Shown here: positions 50,989 to 61,105 of the stretch, in pieces | How the letters are laid out: each line of letters begins with the position of its first letter | Position numbering within the stretch: position 1 is the stretch's first letter | NCBI GenBank assembly: GCA_019058245.1 | Contig: JAHPZJ010000024.1 | Location: 1-64,000 of the forward strand | DNA from: Promethearchaeota archaeon | Lineage (GTDB): Archaea > Asgardarchaeota > Lokiarchaeia > Sigyniarchaeales > SOKP01 | Length of the DNA: 64,000 bases | Direction: 5' to 3' | Translations under genes and position numbers: made by a program | Notes under the pieces: model-generated | The model's input: only the letters and a program-made list of their open reading frames with translations | The model's database searches: none | What the model was told of the DNA's origin: nothing

Positions 50989-52072
50989 GGAAAGAATAAT
51001 TTTAACACATTGGTCCACCTCAACAGGTCCAGAGCCTATATTGCAGTTTCCTCCTGAGAAATCTTTCCCTCCAAAAGATCTCTTCTTAAAGATATGGGCA
51101 AAACATGAACTAAACAAAGAAAACTCCGTAATTGAATTCACTCCCGAGGATAATGATAATAGTTATGTATCTGTTATACAGCAATTTGAAGGAGAAGTTT
51201 ACTTCCTTATTTTGGAGTATAATAAAGAAGATATCCATGATGATATTGTTAAAGAATCCCCAGAAATTTTAGCTCTTATAAGTAAAAATTTAGTTGAGTT
51301 GATCAATACAAATAAGATCACTCGAACAATATCAGAAGCTTATAATACTATAAGAAATTATTCTAAATTAGATGAAGAGGAAAATTTGATAAATTTTTTT
51401 CAAGATAGAATCAAATATACAATATTACAGATACTTCGGAATGGGGCAATAACTAAATTAGAACTTACCAATATTTTAAGGCATGATTACGGATTTTCTA
51501 CTATAAATATTGATTTAATATTAATTTCATTTTTTCATGAAAATTTATTAAAAAAAAAAAGTGTTCCTGGAAGTAAAGAATGTTTTTTTCTGATAAGAGA
51601 TCTTTCCTGTACTAGAATCCCTCCTATTAATTTGCCTAAAAATCAAATTAAAGAAAGTTTGTTAAAAAAACTTAAAAACTCTTTAACAAATTATTACCAA
51701 GATTCCAATATGATTTCAGATTTTGAAAACAAAACGTTGCTTCAAACGGTTCTCTTTAATAAAGAGGTATTTTCTTTAATTAAAACTCTAAGAGATCAAT
51801 ATCTAACCGTAAATGAAAGTTTAATTGTGTTAAATAATAATGAAGAACTTTTCAATGAGCTTATTGACAAGAAATTTATTTATGAAGCAGAGGGTTTTGT
51901 TTTTCTTTTTTCAGACGTTCGGTTTATTAAATTTAGTCCAAATTATATCATAGAGAAGTTAGTAGAAAGATATCAAAATCAAGATATATCTTTAAATGAA
52001 TATATAGCACATTTGAAGCTATTAACAGAACAATTTGAGGACCCTTTAGTACTAGATTATGAAATTGTCTAA
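50989..52072 (+). CDS. Longin-like N-terminus plus winged-helix-like region
   Basis: MERIILTHWSTSTGPEPILQFPPE opening; ILQILRNGAITKLELTNILRHDYGFSTINIDLILISFFHENLLKK. Start set to ATG 50989 rather than TTG 50912. Confidence 0.5.
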
Positions 52073-52102
52073 TAAATAATTTTCTAATACCTTTTATATA
52101 TT

Positions 52103-52819
52103 TTAATGAATCAAAATCGAGGATTTTGAGGATTTTTCACTTTTAGGAGCTCTCCCATCTCCATATAAATGATATAATCCAGCTCTTCGAGCAGTTTCAT
52201 AAAAACTACGATATATATTTTTCTCTTTATTAAACAAAGCACAAGTCTTATAAATTAAAGGATTCCATATATATAATTCGTGTCCAGGATCATACCATAG
52301 TCTTTCCTGTTTTAAAATCTGAATGAAATCTTTATCATCGATTATTTCCCTAAGATCTTGTTTATTAAGCATGAGTATTAACGGAATTTCTTGTATTAAT
52401 CTGTTGTTCGTTAAATTTTTTAATTCTAATAAGAATTCTATATTATCCTCAAAGAATTTTGTTTGAGAATCAATAACAAAAATTACAGAATCAGTTTCAG
52501 CATCAAGTTTATTAAAAACCTTAAATCTTAAAGAATGTAAATTTCTTTGCCCTGCTACTGTATATACTCTATAATATACTTTTTTCGTTTTTGTTGATTG
52601 AAAAATTCCTCTATCAAAATAAAGCGTAGCACCACTAGTTCTATCTATTTTTTGCAGATCGCTAACAGGAATTATTTCTCTATTACCATCCTTAGTTAAC
52701 TTATAGAGAGTCTCCAATATTGTAGTTTTTCCACATCCCGCCATCCCATAATAAACAATTTTAAGAAAGATGTTGCCATCAATTATTTGAACCATTAAAA
52801 TCTTTGTCTTTAGAAACAA
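52103..52819 (-). CDS. MglA-like small GTPase
   Basis: KIVYYGMAGCGKTTILETL, PVSDLQKIDRTSGATLYFD, YTVAGQRNLHSLR, LMLNKQD. Start likely at MVQIIDG (52792). Confidence 0.85.
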   Translation of the reverse strand: MFLKTKILMVQIIDGNIFLKIVYYGMAGCGKTTILETLYKLTKDGNREIIPVSDLQKIDRTSGATLYFDRGIFQSTKTKKVYYRVYTVAGQRNLHSLRFKVFNKLDAETDSVIFVIDSQTKFFEDNIEFLLELKNLTNNRLIQEIPLILMLNKQDLREIIDDKDFIQILKQERLWYDPGHELYIWNPLIYKTCALFNKEKNIYRSFYETARRAGLYHLYGDGRAPKSEKSSKSSILIH

Positions 52820-52973
52820 TATATTTATTTAAGATATTATATGGAAATTTATAGATTTAAAGATATTGTCTAGTTTATATTAATTTTAGAAATCCAATAA
52901 TTTTTTTACAATGAATAATGATTCTCCCATAGAAAAAGGACTTATGAAATTAAAAGCTGTAAAATAAGAAATC

Positions 52974-53489
52974 ATGGATAAATATACTGATGCAGACTGG
53001 AATTGGGATTTTTTTAAGGAGCTTGTAGATGATGTAGATGAAAATAAAAATATTATTGCCTGTATCAGCTGTGGAAAATGTGTAGGAGATTGTCCAGCAT
53101 CTAAGATATCTAATTTTAATATCCGGAAAATTATTCAAAAGATCCTTAGAGGAGATAGGAGTGTTTTAAAAGACTCTGATATATGGTTCTGTTTTCTTTG
53201 TGAGCGCTGCAAGCGTGTGTGTCCCAAAGAAAATATTAATATACCACTACTCATTTTAAATTTACGGAATGAATCATTTAAGAAAGGTTATGGCCCTAAA
53301 TATAATGACCTTACTAAATATGTAGAAATGTCGGAAAGGTTTCTAACAAATGGAACTGTTTTGGACAATCCTTTAGGTAAAGAACTTCCGCAAGATCGAG
53401 TTGATGAGTTAAATGAAATTTGTAATTTTGCACGTATTAAATATGTCTTTAAGGCAAGTAAAAACAAAAAACAAAAAAAGAAAAAATAA
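52974..53489 (+). CDS. HdrC-like 4Fe-4S protein
   Basis: CISCGKCVGDCP and CFLCERCKRVCP. Confidence 0.88.
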   Translation: MDKYTDADWNWDFFKELVDDVDENKNIIACISCGKCVGDCPASKISNFNIRKIIQKILRGDRSVLKDSDIWFCFLCERCKRVCPKENINIPLLILNLRNESFKKGYGPKYNDLTKYVEMSERFLTNGTVLDNPLGKELPQDRVDELNEICNFARIKYVFKASKNKKQKKKK

Positions 53490-53521
53490 ATAACTAAAAA
53501 TTTAAGATTAAAAAAAAAATA

Positions 53522-54535
53522 ATGGAATCTCAAAATTTAGTATTAGATCTTGAAAAAATTGAGAAAGCTTATCCAGAAAATCCTATAGAATTCTTTAAAG
53601 GAAAAAAATTATGTCTTTTTAAAGCGTGTCTTGAAGCCTATTTCCCAGGCGTAAGGTGGGGTATCCAAGATTTATTAGAAGCGTTAGATATTGAAGTTGT
53701 CACATGTTCTCAGCAATCATGTTGTAGTGGAACATTTTTCCAGCGGAATTTAATCACAAGATCACAGTTTTCAGCAATAAATGAAAGAAATCTAAATGAG
53801 ATGAATCATCAGGCAGATATTGTCTTGTTTAGTTGTAATGGATGCTACAATTCGGTGTTAAGAGGTCGAGATTTTCTAAAAGTCCCAGAAGTTAAAAAAA
53901 AGACTCAAGATATTTTAGAGAGCCTTAAAAAGAAAGATTTAGGCGAGAATTATCCGGGAAAATATGATATTTTAGATAATACAGAATTAAGACTTGTGCA
54001 TGATTTGGATTTTTTATATTTATTAAAAAGTAATGTTCTTGATTCCCTAAAGTTTGATTTAAAAGGTCTTAAAGTGGCAGTACATTATGGATGCCATTAT
54101 TTAAATTTGGAAAGAGATAAAGATACTGTTGAAAGCTATTTAAAAGATAAAAAAAAATTAGATGAATTTGTATCTTTATTTGGTGGTGTTCCTGTTGATT
54201 ACCAAGAAAAAGAATCATGTTGTGGATGGGGGGCATCTCAGATAGTCTTAAATCCTAAAGATGCATTAAAAGTTACTTTTAATAAATTAAAGAGTGCTGA
54301 AGATGTTGGTGCTGATTTTATATTAATGCCCTGCCCAACTTGTTTATATACTCTAAGTAAACCCGAATACCGAGAAAAAATGTTTAAGTGGTTTGGAGAA
54401 ATGTTAGATATTCCCACTATCCATCTAAATGAATTAATAGCGATATTACGTGGATGTGAAGAAGAACGCTGTATTACACTTAGACGAAAAACTCCACGTC
54501 TTGAAGAAATTTTTAATATTATTACAAAAGAGTGA
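53522..54535 (+). CDS. HdrB-like CCG-domain protein
   Basis: QQSCCSG...SCNGCYNS; HYGCHYL...SCCGWGASQ...MPCPTCLY. Confidence 0.9.
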   Translation: MESQNLVLDLEKIEKAYPENPIEFFKGKKLCLFKACLEAYFPGVRWGIQDLLEALDIEVVTCSQQSCCSGTFFQRNLITRSQFSAINERNLNEMNHQADIVLFSCNGCYNSVLRGRDFLKVPEVKKKTQDILESLKKKDLGENYPGKYDILDNTELRLVHDLDFLYLLKSNVLDSLKFDLKGLKVAVHYGCHYLNLERDKDTVESYLKDKKKLDEFVSLFGGVPVDYQEKESCCGWGASQIVLNPKDALKVTFNKLKSAEDVGADFILMPCPTCLYTLSKPEYREKMFKWFGEMLDIPTIHLNELIAILRGCEEERCITLRRKTPRLEEIFNIITKE

Positions 54536-54712
54536 TCTGTAAGAAAAAAGGCTTTTTTTAAATAGCAATGCAAAATAAAAGATTATTTATTAGTTTTACT
54601 CAGTAAATCTTATTTAAACTTTTGCTGACCTGATAATTTAAAATAAATTTCTTTTTTTAAATTAATAATATTAAAAAGAATATTATTAAATTCATTAAAA
54701 TTCTTAGATTTA

Positions 54713-55858
54713 ATGAAAAAGAAATTAGATACCCACTTTGCCCCTGCAGAACGGAAGAGTTTAGAAGAAATTAGGGAAGAAGTAAAAGAATTTTTTAAAT
54801 CTTATTTTGAGGAAGTTCTTAATTCAATTCCAAATATGGCGCTTATAGTTAATAAAGAGCGCCAAGTAGTTTTTTTAAACCAGACTGTTATTGAACTATT
54901 AGGTCTTAAAAATATAGAAGATGTCATGGGTTCGAGACCAGGAGAAATATTAAAGTGCATTCATTCACAAGATTATATTCATGGTTGTGGTACTAGTCAA
55001 AATTGTCGTTATTGTGGTGCTGTTAATGCGGTAATTGAGAGCTTGAAAACCAATAAAAAAGCATCATGCGAAACACGTATTACATCTAATTTTGATGGAA
55101 ATATAATTTCATTTGATCTGAATATAACAGCACAACCATTCAATTTAAAGGGAAAAAAATTTGTTATTGTTTTTCTATCGGATATTAGCAATCAGAAACG
55201 TCGAGAATTATTAGAGACAACATTTTTACATGATTTACTAAATTTATTAACAGTTATAAAAGGCTTTATGGACATTTTTCCACTTGAAGGCTTAAATTCA
55301 ACACAAAAAGATTATTTAAGTAGAATAAAGAATTCTCAGCAAATTTTAGTTGAAGAATTCATAGCTCAAAGGGATCTTATAGCCGCCGAAAAGAATGAAC
55401 TTGTTATTCATTTCAATAATTATAATTCCTAAGAAATTATAAATTCAAGTCTAGACCTCATAAAATGTCAGAACATAGCTAAAGGAAAAGAAGTTAAACT
55501 TGATAATAATTCTGCATCAGTCACGATCCAAACAGATTTTAGATTATTATCTCGTGTATTGTTAAATCTTCTCAAAAATGCATTAGAGGCTAGTACTACT
55601 GGAGAAACTATAGACATTGGGTGCTCTCTCTCAAATCAAACTATAGTTTTTTGGGTCAAAAATTCGGGTGCTATGACAGAAAGTGTAAAGAGTCAACTCT
55701 TTCAGAGATCTTTTTCAACAAAAGGATCCGGAAGAGGAGTAGGTACATATAGTGTGAAATTACTTACAGAGCGATATTTAGGGGGAAAAGTCGATTTTCA
55801 ATCCTCAATACAAGAAGGGACTATTTTTTATATATACCTCCCATTAAAAAAAAAATAA
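54713..55858 (+). pseudogene. PAS sensor histidine kinase with one in-frame TAA (55430-55432)
   Basis: PAS with C..C..C..C (LKCIHSQDYIHGCGTSQNCRYCG), H-box-like FLHDLLN, then TAA, then same-frame EIINSSLDLIKCQ...LLNLLKNALEAS...FSTKGSGRGVGTYSVKLLTERYLGG (HATPase). Confidence 0.8.
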
Positions 55859-55903
55859 CTTTATAGAGATATTCCTCTATTGTTTAATTTATATTTAAAG
55901 ATT

Positions 55904-56299
55904 TTACATTTCTTCTATTGCATATCTAGGACAGGAATCTAGACATAATAAACATCCGATACATCGCTCATAATAAAATTTTAATCTTTTTTCACTGTCA
56001 AAATTCAAAGCATCAGTAGGACATAATGAAATACAGGCACCGCAATCAATACACTTCTCCGTATCAATAATTATTCTACCTTTTTTATTTACAATAATAT
56101 TATTTTTCTTCAATGATTCTGTTATAGATTTTATTTTATCATCTGGAATATCAATTAAAAGATTAATTCCACTAGTACCAGTGGAAAACTTAAGAATATT
56201 TAGAGTAATATCAAATTTTAAAATTTCATTTATAAATCTAGAATAATCACTAATATCTTTTATTACACCAAAAGGTAGGGTAATGTTCATTACAGTCAT
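55904..56299 (-). CDS. NIL-domain ferredoxin
   Basis: NIL-like N-terminus then CIDCGACISLCP and CIGCLLCLDSCP; directly follows the COG1900-type gene. Confidence 0.88.
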   Translation of the reverse strand: MTVMNITLPFGVIKDISDYSRFINEILKFDITLNILKFSTGTSGINLLIDIPDDKIKSITESLKKNNIIVNKKGRIIIDTEKCIDCGACISLCPTDALNFDSEKRLKFYYERCIGCLLCLDSCPRYAIEEM

Positions 56300-56304
56300 T
56301 TTTT

Positions 56305-57777
56305 TTAGATCAACTCCTCTGAAGTTATGATACCTACTACTTTTTTATTTTCATCAATAACAGGCAACGCGGAGATATAATTTTGCTTCATTCTTCTTGC
56401 TGCGACATCAATTGGGTCATTATCAGATGTAGTAATTACCTTTTTTGTTATGATTTCCTTAATATCCGTTTTTTCTTCAGCAATAGCTTTTGTGATATCA
56501 AAACTCGTGACTATTCCTTTAAGGGTATTTTCTCTGTCTGTAATAACGATGTGATTCATATTATGGTTGATTATTCTTTTTGCGATTGTTTTTAATTCAC
56601 AATCATCATAACAGATTATTGCCTTTCGTTTTAAATCTTTTACAAATTTTATTTCCAAGATTTGCTTCATTGGTTTAAAAATGGTATCAGTAGGCAATGT
56701 TTCTGCTGGTTGATTTAAAAAGAATTTTCCTTCTTGAATCCATTTTTTAAGGGTTTCAGCGATTTTTCTAGCATAATATTGTGAGGACATTGATGAGCAT
56801 TTTACTTTTTTGCCATTCAATTCAATATATTCATTTCTCAATTCTTCATAGGTAATTTGTCTGAGTTTTGGTCTATCTCTTCTCGGTATACCATAATCCA
56901 CGATATCAGTTAAGAGTTCAGAATCACTAATAGCTGTTTTTTTAGCTAATCCTTCATTTAAAATCGGGATTGGTATTCCAAGACCTACAAATAAAGATGT
57001 ACCATACTTCTCAAAAGATACTCCTCTTAAATATTCGGAGTTCATTTGTTTCAAATCACCCTTAACAAATAGAGTTCCAAATTGGTTTGTAGGGCTATGT
57101 TGTGTACCTTCTCCAATAATATACCCACTTCCACCGCCTAAGAATATCTTCGTTCCAATTCCTATTGTTTCGTAGTCAGGATCATTGCTTAATGGACTTA
57201 AACACCCAGCTCCCGCATAATGAGCATTTCCATAATGAGGTAACAACTTCCCCATGTAAGTATATAAAGACCTATCAGAACTATTTACAGCACATACATA
57301 CCTCTGATATGCATTTCTGGGATTTAGTAAGATCGCTTGGTTTATTTCATCCAATGTAAATTCAGTATCTATTTCTGCTAAAGGATAACAATCTGTAGTA
57401 TAGGAATTTCCTCGTAACCTTATAGATTTTCCAGAAACAAGATCTTCAATTACGTGACCTCCACCATATTCAAACCGTCTTACATCTGACATTCTAGTAC
57501 AACCGATATAACAATCTACCGCAGCATTTCCATGATATGCTTTAACATCATTTAGCCATAAATGTTCAAATTTAATGGGAGGATCTGAATGTCCAAAATT
57601 TAAAAAAGCGCCACTAGAACACATAGGTCCAAAAGTACCGGTAGTAACTACATCGATATCTTCAGCAGCTACCTTAATTCCATCTTCTTCTACTATTTTT
57701 ATCATCTCTTCAGCTGTAACAACAACAACTTCACCACTTTTTATTTTTTGATTAATTTCATTATAAGTTTTTGTCAA
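56305..57777 (-). CDS. COG1900-type homocysteine biosynthesis protein (aspartate-semialdehyde sulfurtransferase) with CBS domains
   Basis: VVVTAEEM, VTTGTFGPMCSSGAFLNFGHSDPPIK, AAVDCYIGCTRMS; C-terminal CBS pair; GGTGAT 3 nt before TTG start. Confidence 0.9.
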   Translation of the reverse strand: MTKTYNEINQKIKSGEVVVVTAEEMIKIVEEDGIKVAAEDIDVVTTGTFGPMCSSGAFLNFGHSDPPIKFEHLWLNDVKAYHGNAAVDCYIGCTRMSDVRRFEYGGGHVIEDLVSGKSIRLRGNSYTTDCYPLAEIDTEFTLDEINQAILLNPRNAYQRYVCAVNSSDRSLYTYMGKLLPHYGNAHYAGAGCLSPLSNDPDYETIGIGTKIFLGGGSGYIIGEGTQHSPTNQFGTLFVKGDLKQMNSEYLRGVSFEKYGTSLFVGLGIPIPILNEGLAKKTAISDSELLTDIVDYGIPRRDRPKLRQITYEELRNEYIELNGKKVKCSSMSSQYYARKIAETLKKWIQEGKFFLNQPAETLPTDTIFKPMKQILEIKFVKDLKRKAIICYDDCELKTIAKRIINHNMNHIVITDRENTLKGIVTSFDITKAIAEEKTDIKEIITKKVITTSDNDPIDVAARRMKQNYISALPVIDENKKVVGIITSEELI

Positions 57778-57839
57778 ATAATCACCAGAATTTTTCTATT
57801 ATCATATTATTGATTTTTATTTTTATGAGAAGAATAATA

Positions 57840-57889
57840 TTATGCATCTTAATAAATAGAGAGTATAATAATATTCCCTAGATGCATAA
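57840..57889. promoter_or_regulatory. 10-bp perfect inverted repeat TTATGCATCT...AGATGCATAA in divergent promoter region
   Basis: Read directly; 30-nt spacer; third half-like CTATGCACG follows at about 57891. Confidence 0.5.
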
Positions 57890-58002
57890 ACTATGCACGA
57901 GATGACTATTTGTTTCTATAATAAAGAAAAAATAATTGTGAAGAATTATTTATATTCTTATTAAATTTTCCATATTTACATCGTAGATAAAATGAGTTTA
58001 CT

Positions 58003-58920
58003 ATGACAAAAGAAAATGTTAATAATATCTCTTCGAAACGGAAGATAATTGCTATATTCTTATTGATTCTTACTACTGTACTTTGGGGAACTTCATTTAT
58101 TATTACAAAAAATATAACAGAAGATGTCCCGATTTTTCTCTATCTAGGTATTAGATTTCTAATTGGATTTATTGGATTCATTCCTTTCTTTCCACGTTTA
58201 AAAAATCTTAATAAAAAAATTATTCTAATGGGATCTATCACAGGATTATTATATTTTTTTGGAATGGTTTTTCAAACTTATGGACTTCAATCAACTACTG
58301 CAGGTAAAACAGGTTTTATCACAGGTTTAAGTACCGTGATTGTTCCTTTTATCACATGGATCGGATTTAAAAAACCAATTAGAATAAGAGTATGGTTTGC
58401 AGTTATACTTTCAATCATTGGAATGGCCTTTTTATTATTAGAAGGTGCCTCTAAATTTATTATTGGAGATCTTTTAGTATTAGTGTGTGCAATTATTTTT
58501 GCTTTTTATATCGTGCTAAATGATAAATATGTTAATCTCAGTGATGTTTATCTTTATTCAATTGTCCAGGTTTTAATAATTTTCATATCCAGTTTTATTT
58601 GTTCTCTATCCCTCCAAGAATCTTATAATTTAGCATCTGCTCACCCCTCATTTTGGTTTGTTATGCTTTATATGGGTATTGCTGTTATGACACTTACAAT
58701 TCTCTTTCAAAATTGGAGTCAGCAATATCAAGGACCAACGACAACTGCAATCATTTTCACGCTTGAACCTGTATTTGCAGCTTTATTTGGATATATAATA
58801 GGAAATGAGATGTTATCAACATTCGGTTGGATAGGTTGTATACTAATTTTTATAGCAATTCTTATTACAGTTATTAAAAATAAAAATAGTAATTATAAAA
58901 ACAATAAATTCACCCTTTAA
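58003..58920 (+). CDS. EamA/DMT-family transporter
   Basis: TTVLWGTSFIITKNI, two repeats of TM helices, TTAIIFTLEPVFAALFGYIIGNE. Confidence 0.92.
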   Translation: MTKENVNNISSKRKIIAIFLLILTTVLWGTSFIITKNITEDVPIFLYLGIRFLIGFIGFIPFFPRLKNLNKKIILMGSITGLLYFFGMVFQTYGLQSTTAGKTGFITGLSTVIVPFITWIGFKKPIRIRVWFAVILSIIGMAFLLLEGASKFIIGDLLVLVCAIIFAFYIVLNDKYVNLSDVYLYSIVQVLIIFISSFICSLSLQESYNLASAHPSFWFVMLYMGIAVMTLTILFQNWSQQYQGPTTTAIIFTLEPVFAALFGYIIGNEMLSTFGWIGCILIFIAILITVIKNKNSNYKNNKFTL

Positions 58921-59138
58921 TAGACTCTGGACTTTTTAATTTCGTATCTTCTTTCATTTTGATATATTGAATTATTAGTACGTGAGGAAATCCAAAAGAA
59001 TTTACTTAACGATTTATTTAAATAAATATATCTTTATATAATAAATAAGGGTCGGTTTATCGGTAAATTAATATAATGTCGGTATTATTTACTGATCAGA
59101 CTTTTTGATAGAAAACCTAAATATTCGTGATATCTCCT

Positions 59139-59297
59139 ATGACCGCACCTAAATTAAAAGCAAAAGATTTATCTATATGTACAAAGTGCGGTAATGTAAT
59201 GGTAAATAGAGTAATACGGACTACCAATTCGGATGAAGTAGTATTCCAAAAAGTATTACAATGCATCGTTTGTAGATATTGGATCGCTCAAGATTAA
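59139..59297 (+). CDS. 52-aa zinc-ribbon protein
   Basis: MTAPKLKAKDLSICTKCGNVMVNRVIRTTNSDEVVFQKVLQCIVCRYWIAQD*; GTGAT 7 nt upstream of ATG. Not in ORF track. Confidence 0.7.
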   Translation: MTAPKLKAKDLSICTKCGNVMVNRVIRTTNSDEVVFQKVLQCIVCRYWIAQD

Positions 59298-59462
59298 CTT
59301 CTTTAGCAGATCTTTTAAAAATTCTTAAATTAATTGGAATCTAATAATCTATAATTTGGATTAATAATATTGTTCAAAATACATAGTCATTATTCCGTAT
59401 CATTGACACATAATAAAATATAATAGGATAATTTTTATATTAATAAAACTAATATTTAGTAA

Positions 59463-59609
59463 GTAAGGGAATCTATCAGACAATTTGCGTAAACATTGGA
59501 TAGATTATCTCATGTCGGGAGATCGCCAAAATTCGCCCTCTATTAAACTCGAATGAGTTTAATTCTCTCCCTAATTTTAAAAAATTGGCGCAAATTTCTT
59601 TTCCCTTAC
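59463..59609. ncRNA. Candidate structured RNA with closing helix and possible pseudoknot
   Basis: Perfect complementarities: GTAAGGGA/TCCCTTAC (59463-70/59602-09), ATCTATC/GATAGAT (59471-77/59499-505), AATTTGCG/CGCAAATT (59482-89/59589-96), GGGAGA/TCTCCC (59517-22/59566-71), ATTAAACTC/GAGTTTAAT (59542-50/59555-63). Family unknown. Confidence 0.5.
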
Positions 59610-59692
59610 CTTTTCTTAAATATATCAGAAAAAAAAACTAATTTTTAGAGTTTTCTCTCTCTAAGAAATAATTTTTGAGAAGCGGATTAATT

Positions 59693-60499
59693 TCATTTTA
59701 AAAGTTCTCTAATAGTTATTTTTAATCCATCTTCAGCAGCAATAACATTTTTTATATTAGTATTATCTTGAAGTTTTTTTACTTGGCTAGGGACATAATT
59801 TTTTGTCGATCGAGGGCTATCCATATAGGATCCAAAGTGATTAATGATAAGAGTATCAAGAGGAGGGTCAATATTATTTAAATATGGGATAACTTCATCA
59901 GTACATAAATGTCTTTTACAGACAATTGAGTCTGGTCGTAAAAGATTAAGGACTAATACATTTACTCCTGAAAACTCTTCCGAAAATCCATCATATACCA
60001 TTGTATCACTTGAAAATGCTAACGTATAATTTTTAAGCTTAAATATCACTCCAAAGCCTTCAGTTGTAGGAGAATGAACAACCTTAGTTGCTTTAATTTC
60101 CACTCCATTATAAGTAAATATATCTCCTTGTTTGAATCTAATAATTTCTTCAAGCATGTTAAGATGATAATCAGAAATATATTGCAGCATTTCATTTGTG
60201 GTAATTAGAGTGCCTTTCTTATAGTAATTATATTTTTTATCATGCAACATTTCTCTTGAACTTTCTATTATAGCACTTAAATCGTTATAATGATCAACAT
60301 GGGCATGAGTAACTATGAAAAGTTCAGTTTTAGTAGGATCCTCTTGATATTGATTTATTCTTACTATAGCTCCGGGTCCAGGATCTATATGAGACTGAAT
60401 CTTATTGAATTTATATAAAATTCCTCCAGTGGCTCTATATTGGGTCCTAATATGATGTCGACCACCTCCAGAACCAAGAAAAACTAACTCATCATTCAT
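59693..60499 (-). CDS. Metallo-beta-lactamase fold protein (RNase Z/PhnP-like)
   Basis: LGSGGGRHHIRTQYRATGGI, VTHAHVDHYNDL, FSSDTMVYDG, NHFG. Confidence 0.85.
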   Translation of the reverse strand: MNDELVFLGSGGGRHHIRTQYRATGGILYKFNKIQSHIDPGPGAIVRINQYQEDPTKTELFIVTHAHVDHYNDLSAIIESSREMLHDKKYNYYKKGTLITTNEMLQYISDYHLNMLEEIIRFKQGDIFTYNGVEIKATKVVHSPTTEGFGVIFKLKNYTLAFSSDTMVYDGFSEEFSGVNVLVLNLLRPDSIVCKRHLCTDEVIPYLNNIDPPLDTLIINHFGSYMDSPRSTKNYVPSQVKKLQDNTNIKNVIAAEDGLKITIRELLK

Positions 60500-60511
60500 G
60501 ATATAAAATAT

Positions 60512-61030
60512 CTAATATCTGCTAATGTTAATTAATTGTTTTATAATTCTTTCAAATACTAATTCAACATTGTAACCCGTTTTCGCTGAAGTTTTGATAT
60601 AATCTATCATATTAAAGGTGTTTTTTAGATTTATAGCACTTTCATCATCAACAGCAATTACATCGTCTAAATCTAATTTTGTTCCTACAAGAATAATTGG
60701 TAAATTAATATCATGCAATCGAGCAATATTTACCCATTTTAAAATATCATTTATAACAGGCATTCGGGTTAAATCAAATAAAAGAAGTGCGGCTCGAGCG
60801 CCCATTACAAAATTTTCAAGAAGATATCTAAAGCGTTCTTGACCTCCTAAATCCCATAATTGAAGTAAGCAATGTGAATTATTAAAATTAATTTCTTTGG
60901 TAAAAAAGTCAACACCCACCGTCATAATTGAACTTTGATCGAACATTCCGTCGACATATCGTCTTAACAAAGATGTCTTTCCTACTGAGGCATTTCCTGC
61001 TACTAAAATTTTAAAAATATAGTTCTTCAT
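60512..61030 (-). CDS. Rab-like small GTPase
   Basis: GNASVGKTSLL, WDLGGQERF, GTKLD, TSAKTG all intact. Confidence 0.92.
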   Translation of the reverse strand: MKNYIFKILVAGNASVGKTSLLRRYVDGMFDQSSIMTVGVDFFTKEINFNNSHCLLQLWDLGGQERFRYLLENFVMGARAALLLFDLTRMPVINDILKWVNIARLHDINLPIILVGTKLDLDDVIAVDDESAINLKNTFNMIDYIKTSAKTGYNVELVFERIIKQLINISRY

Positions 61031-61105
61031 GTTTAAATGGGTATATAATATGAATGTAAACTCACATATTTATTTTAATACTTAAAATTATATTGAATTC
61101 AAATC

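Noticed and set aside
52911-52967. 18-codon ORF just before hdrC (MNNDSPIEKGLMKLKAVK)
   Set aside because: Too short and without independent support; could be a leader peptide but not claimed.
54238-54573. 111-aa minus-strand ORF over hdrB
   Set aside because: Antisense to a conserved CCG-domain gene.
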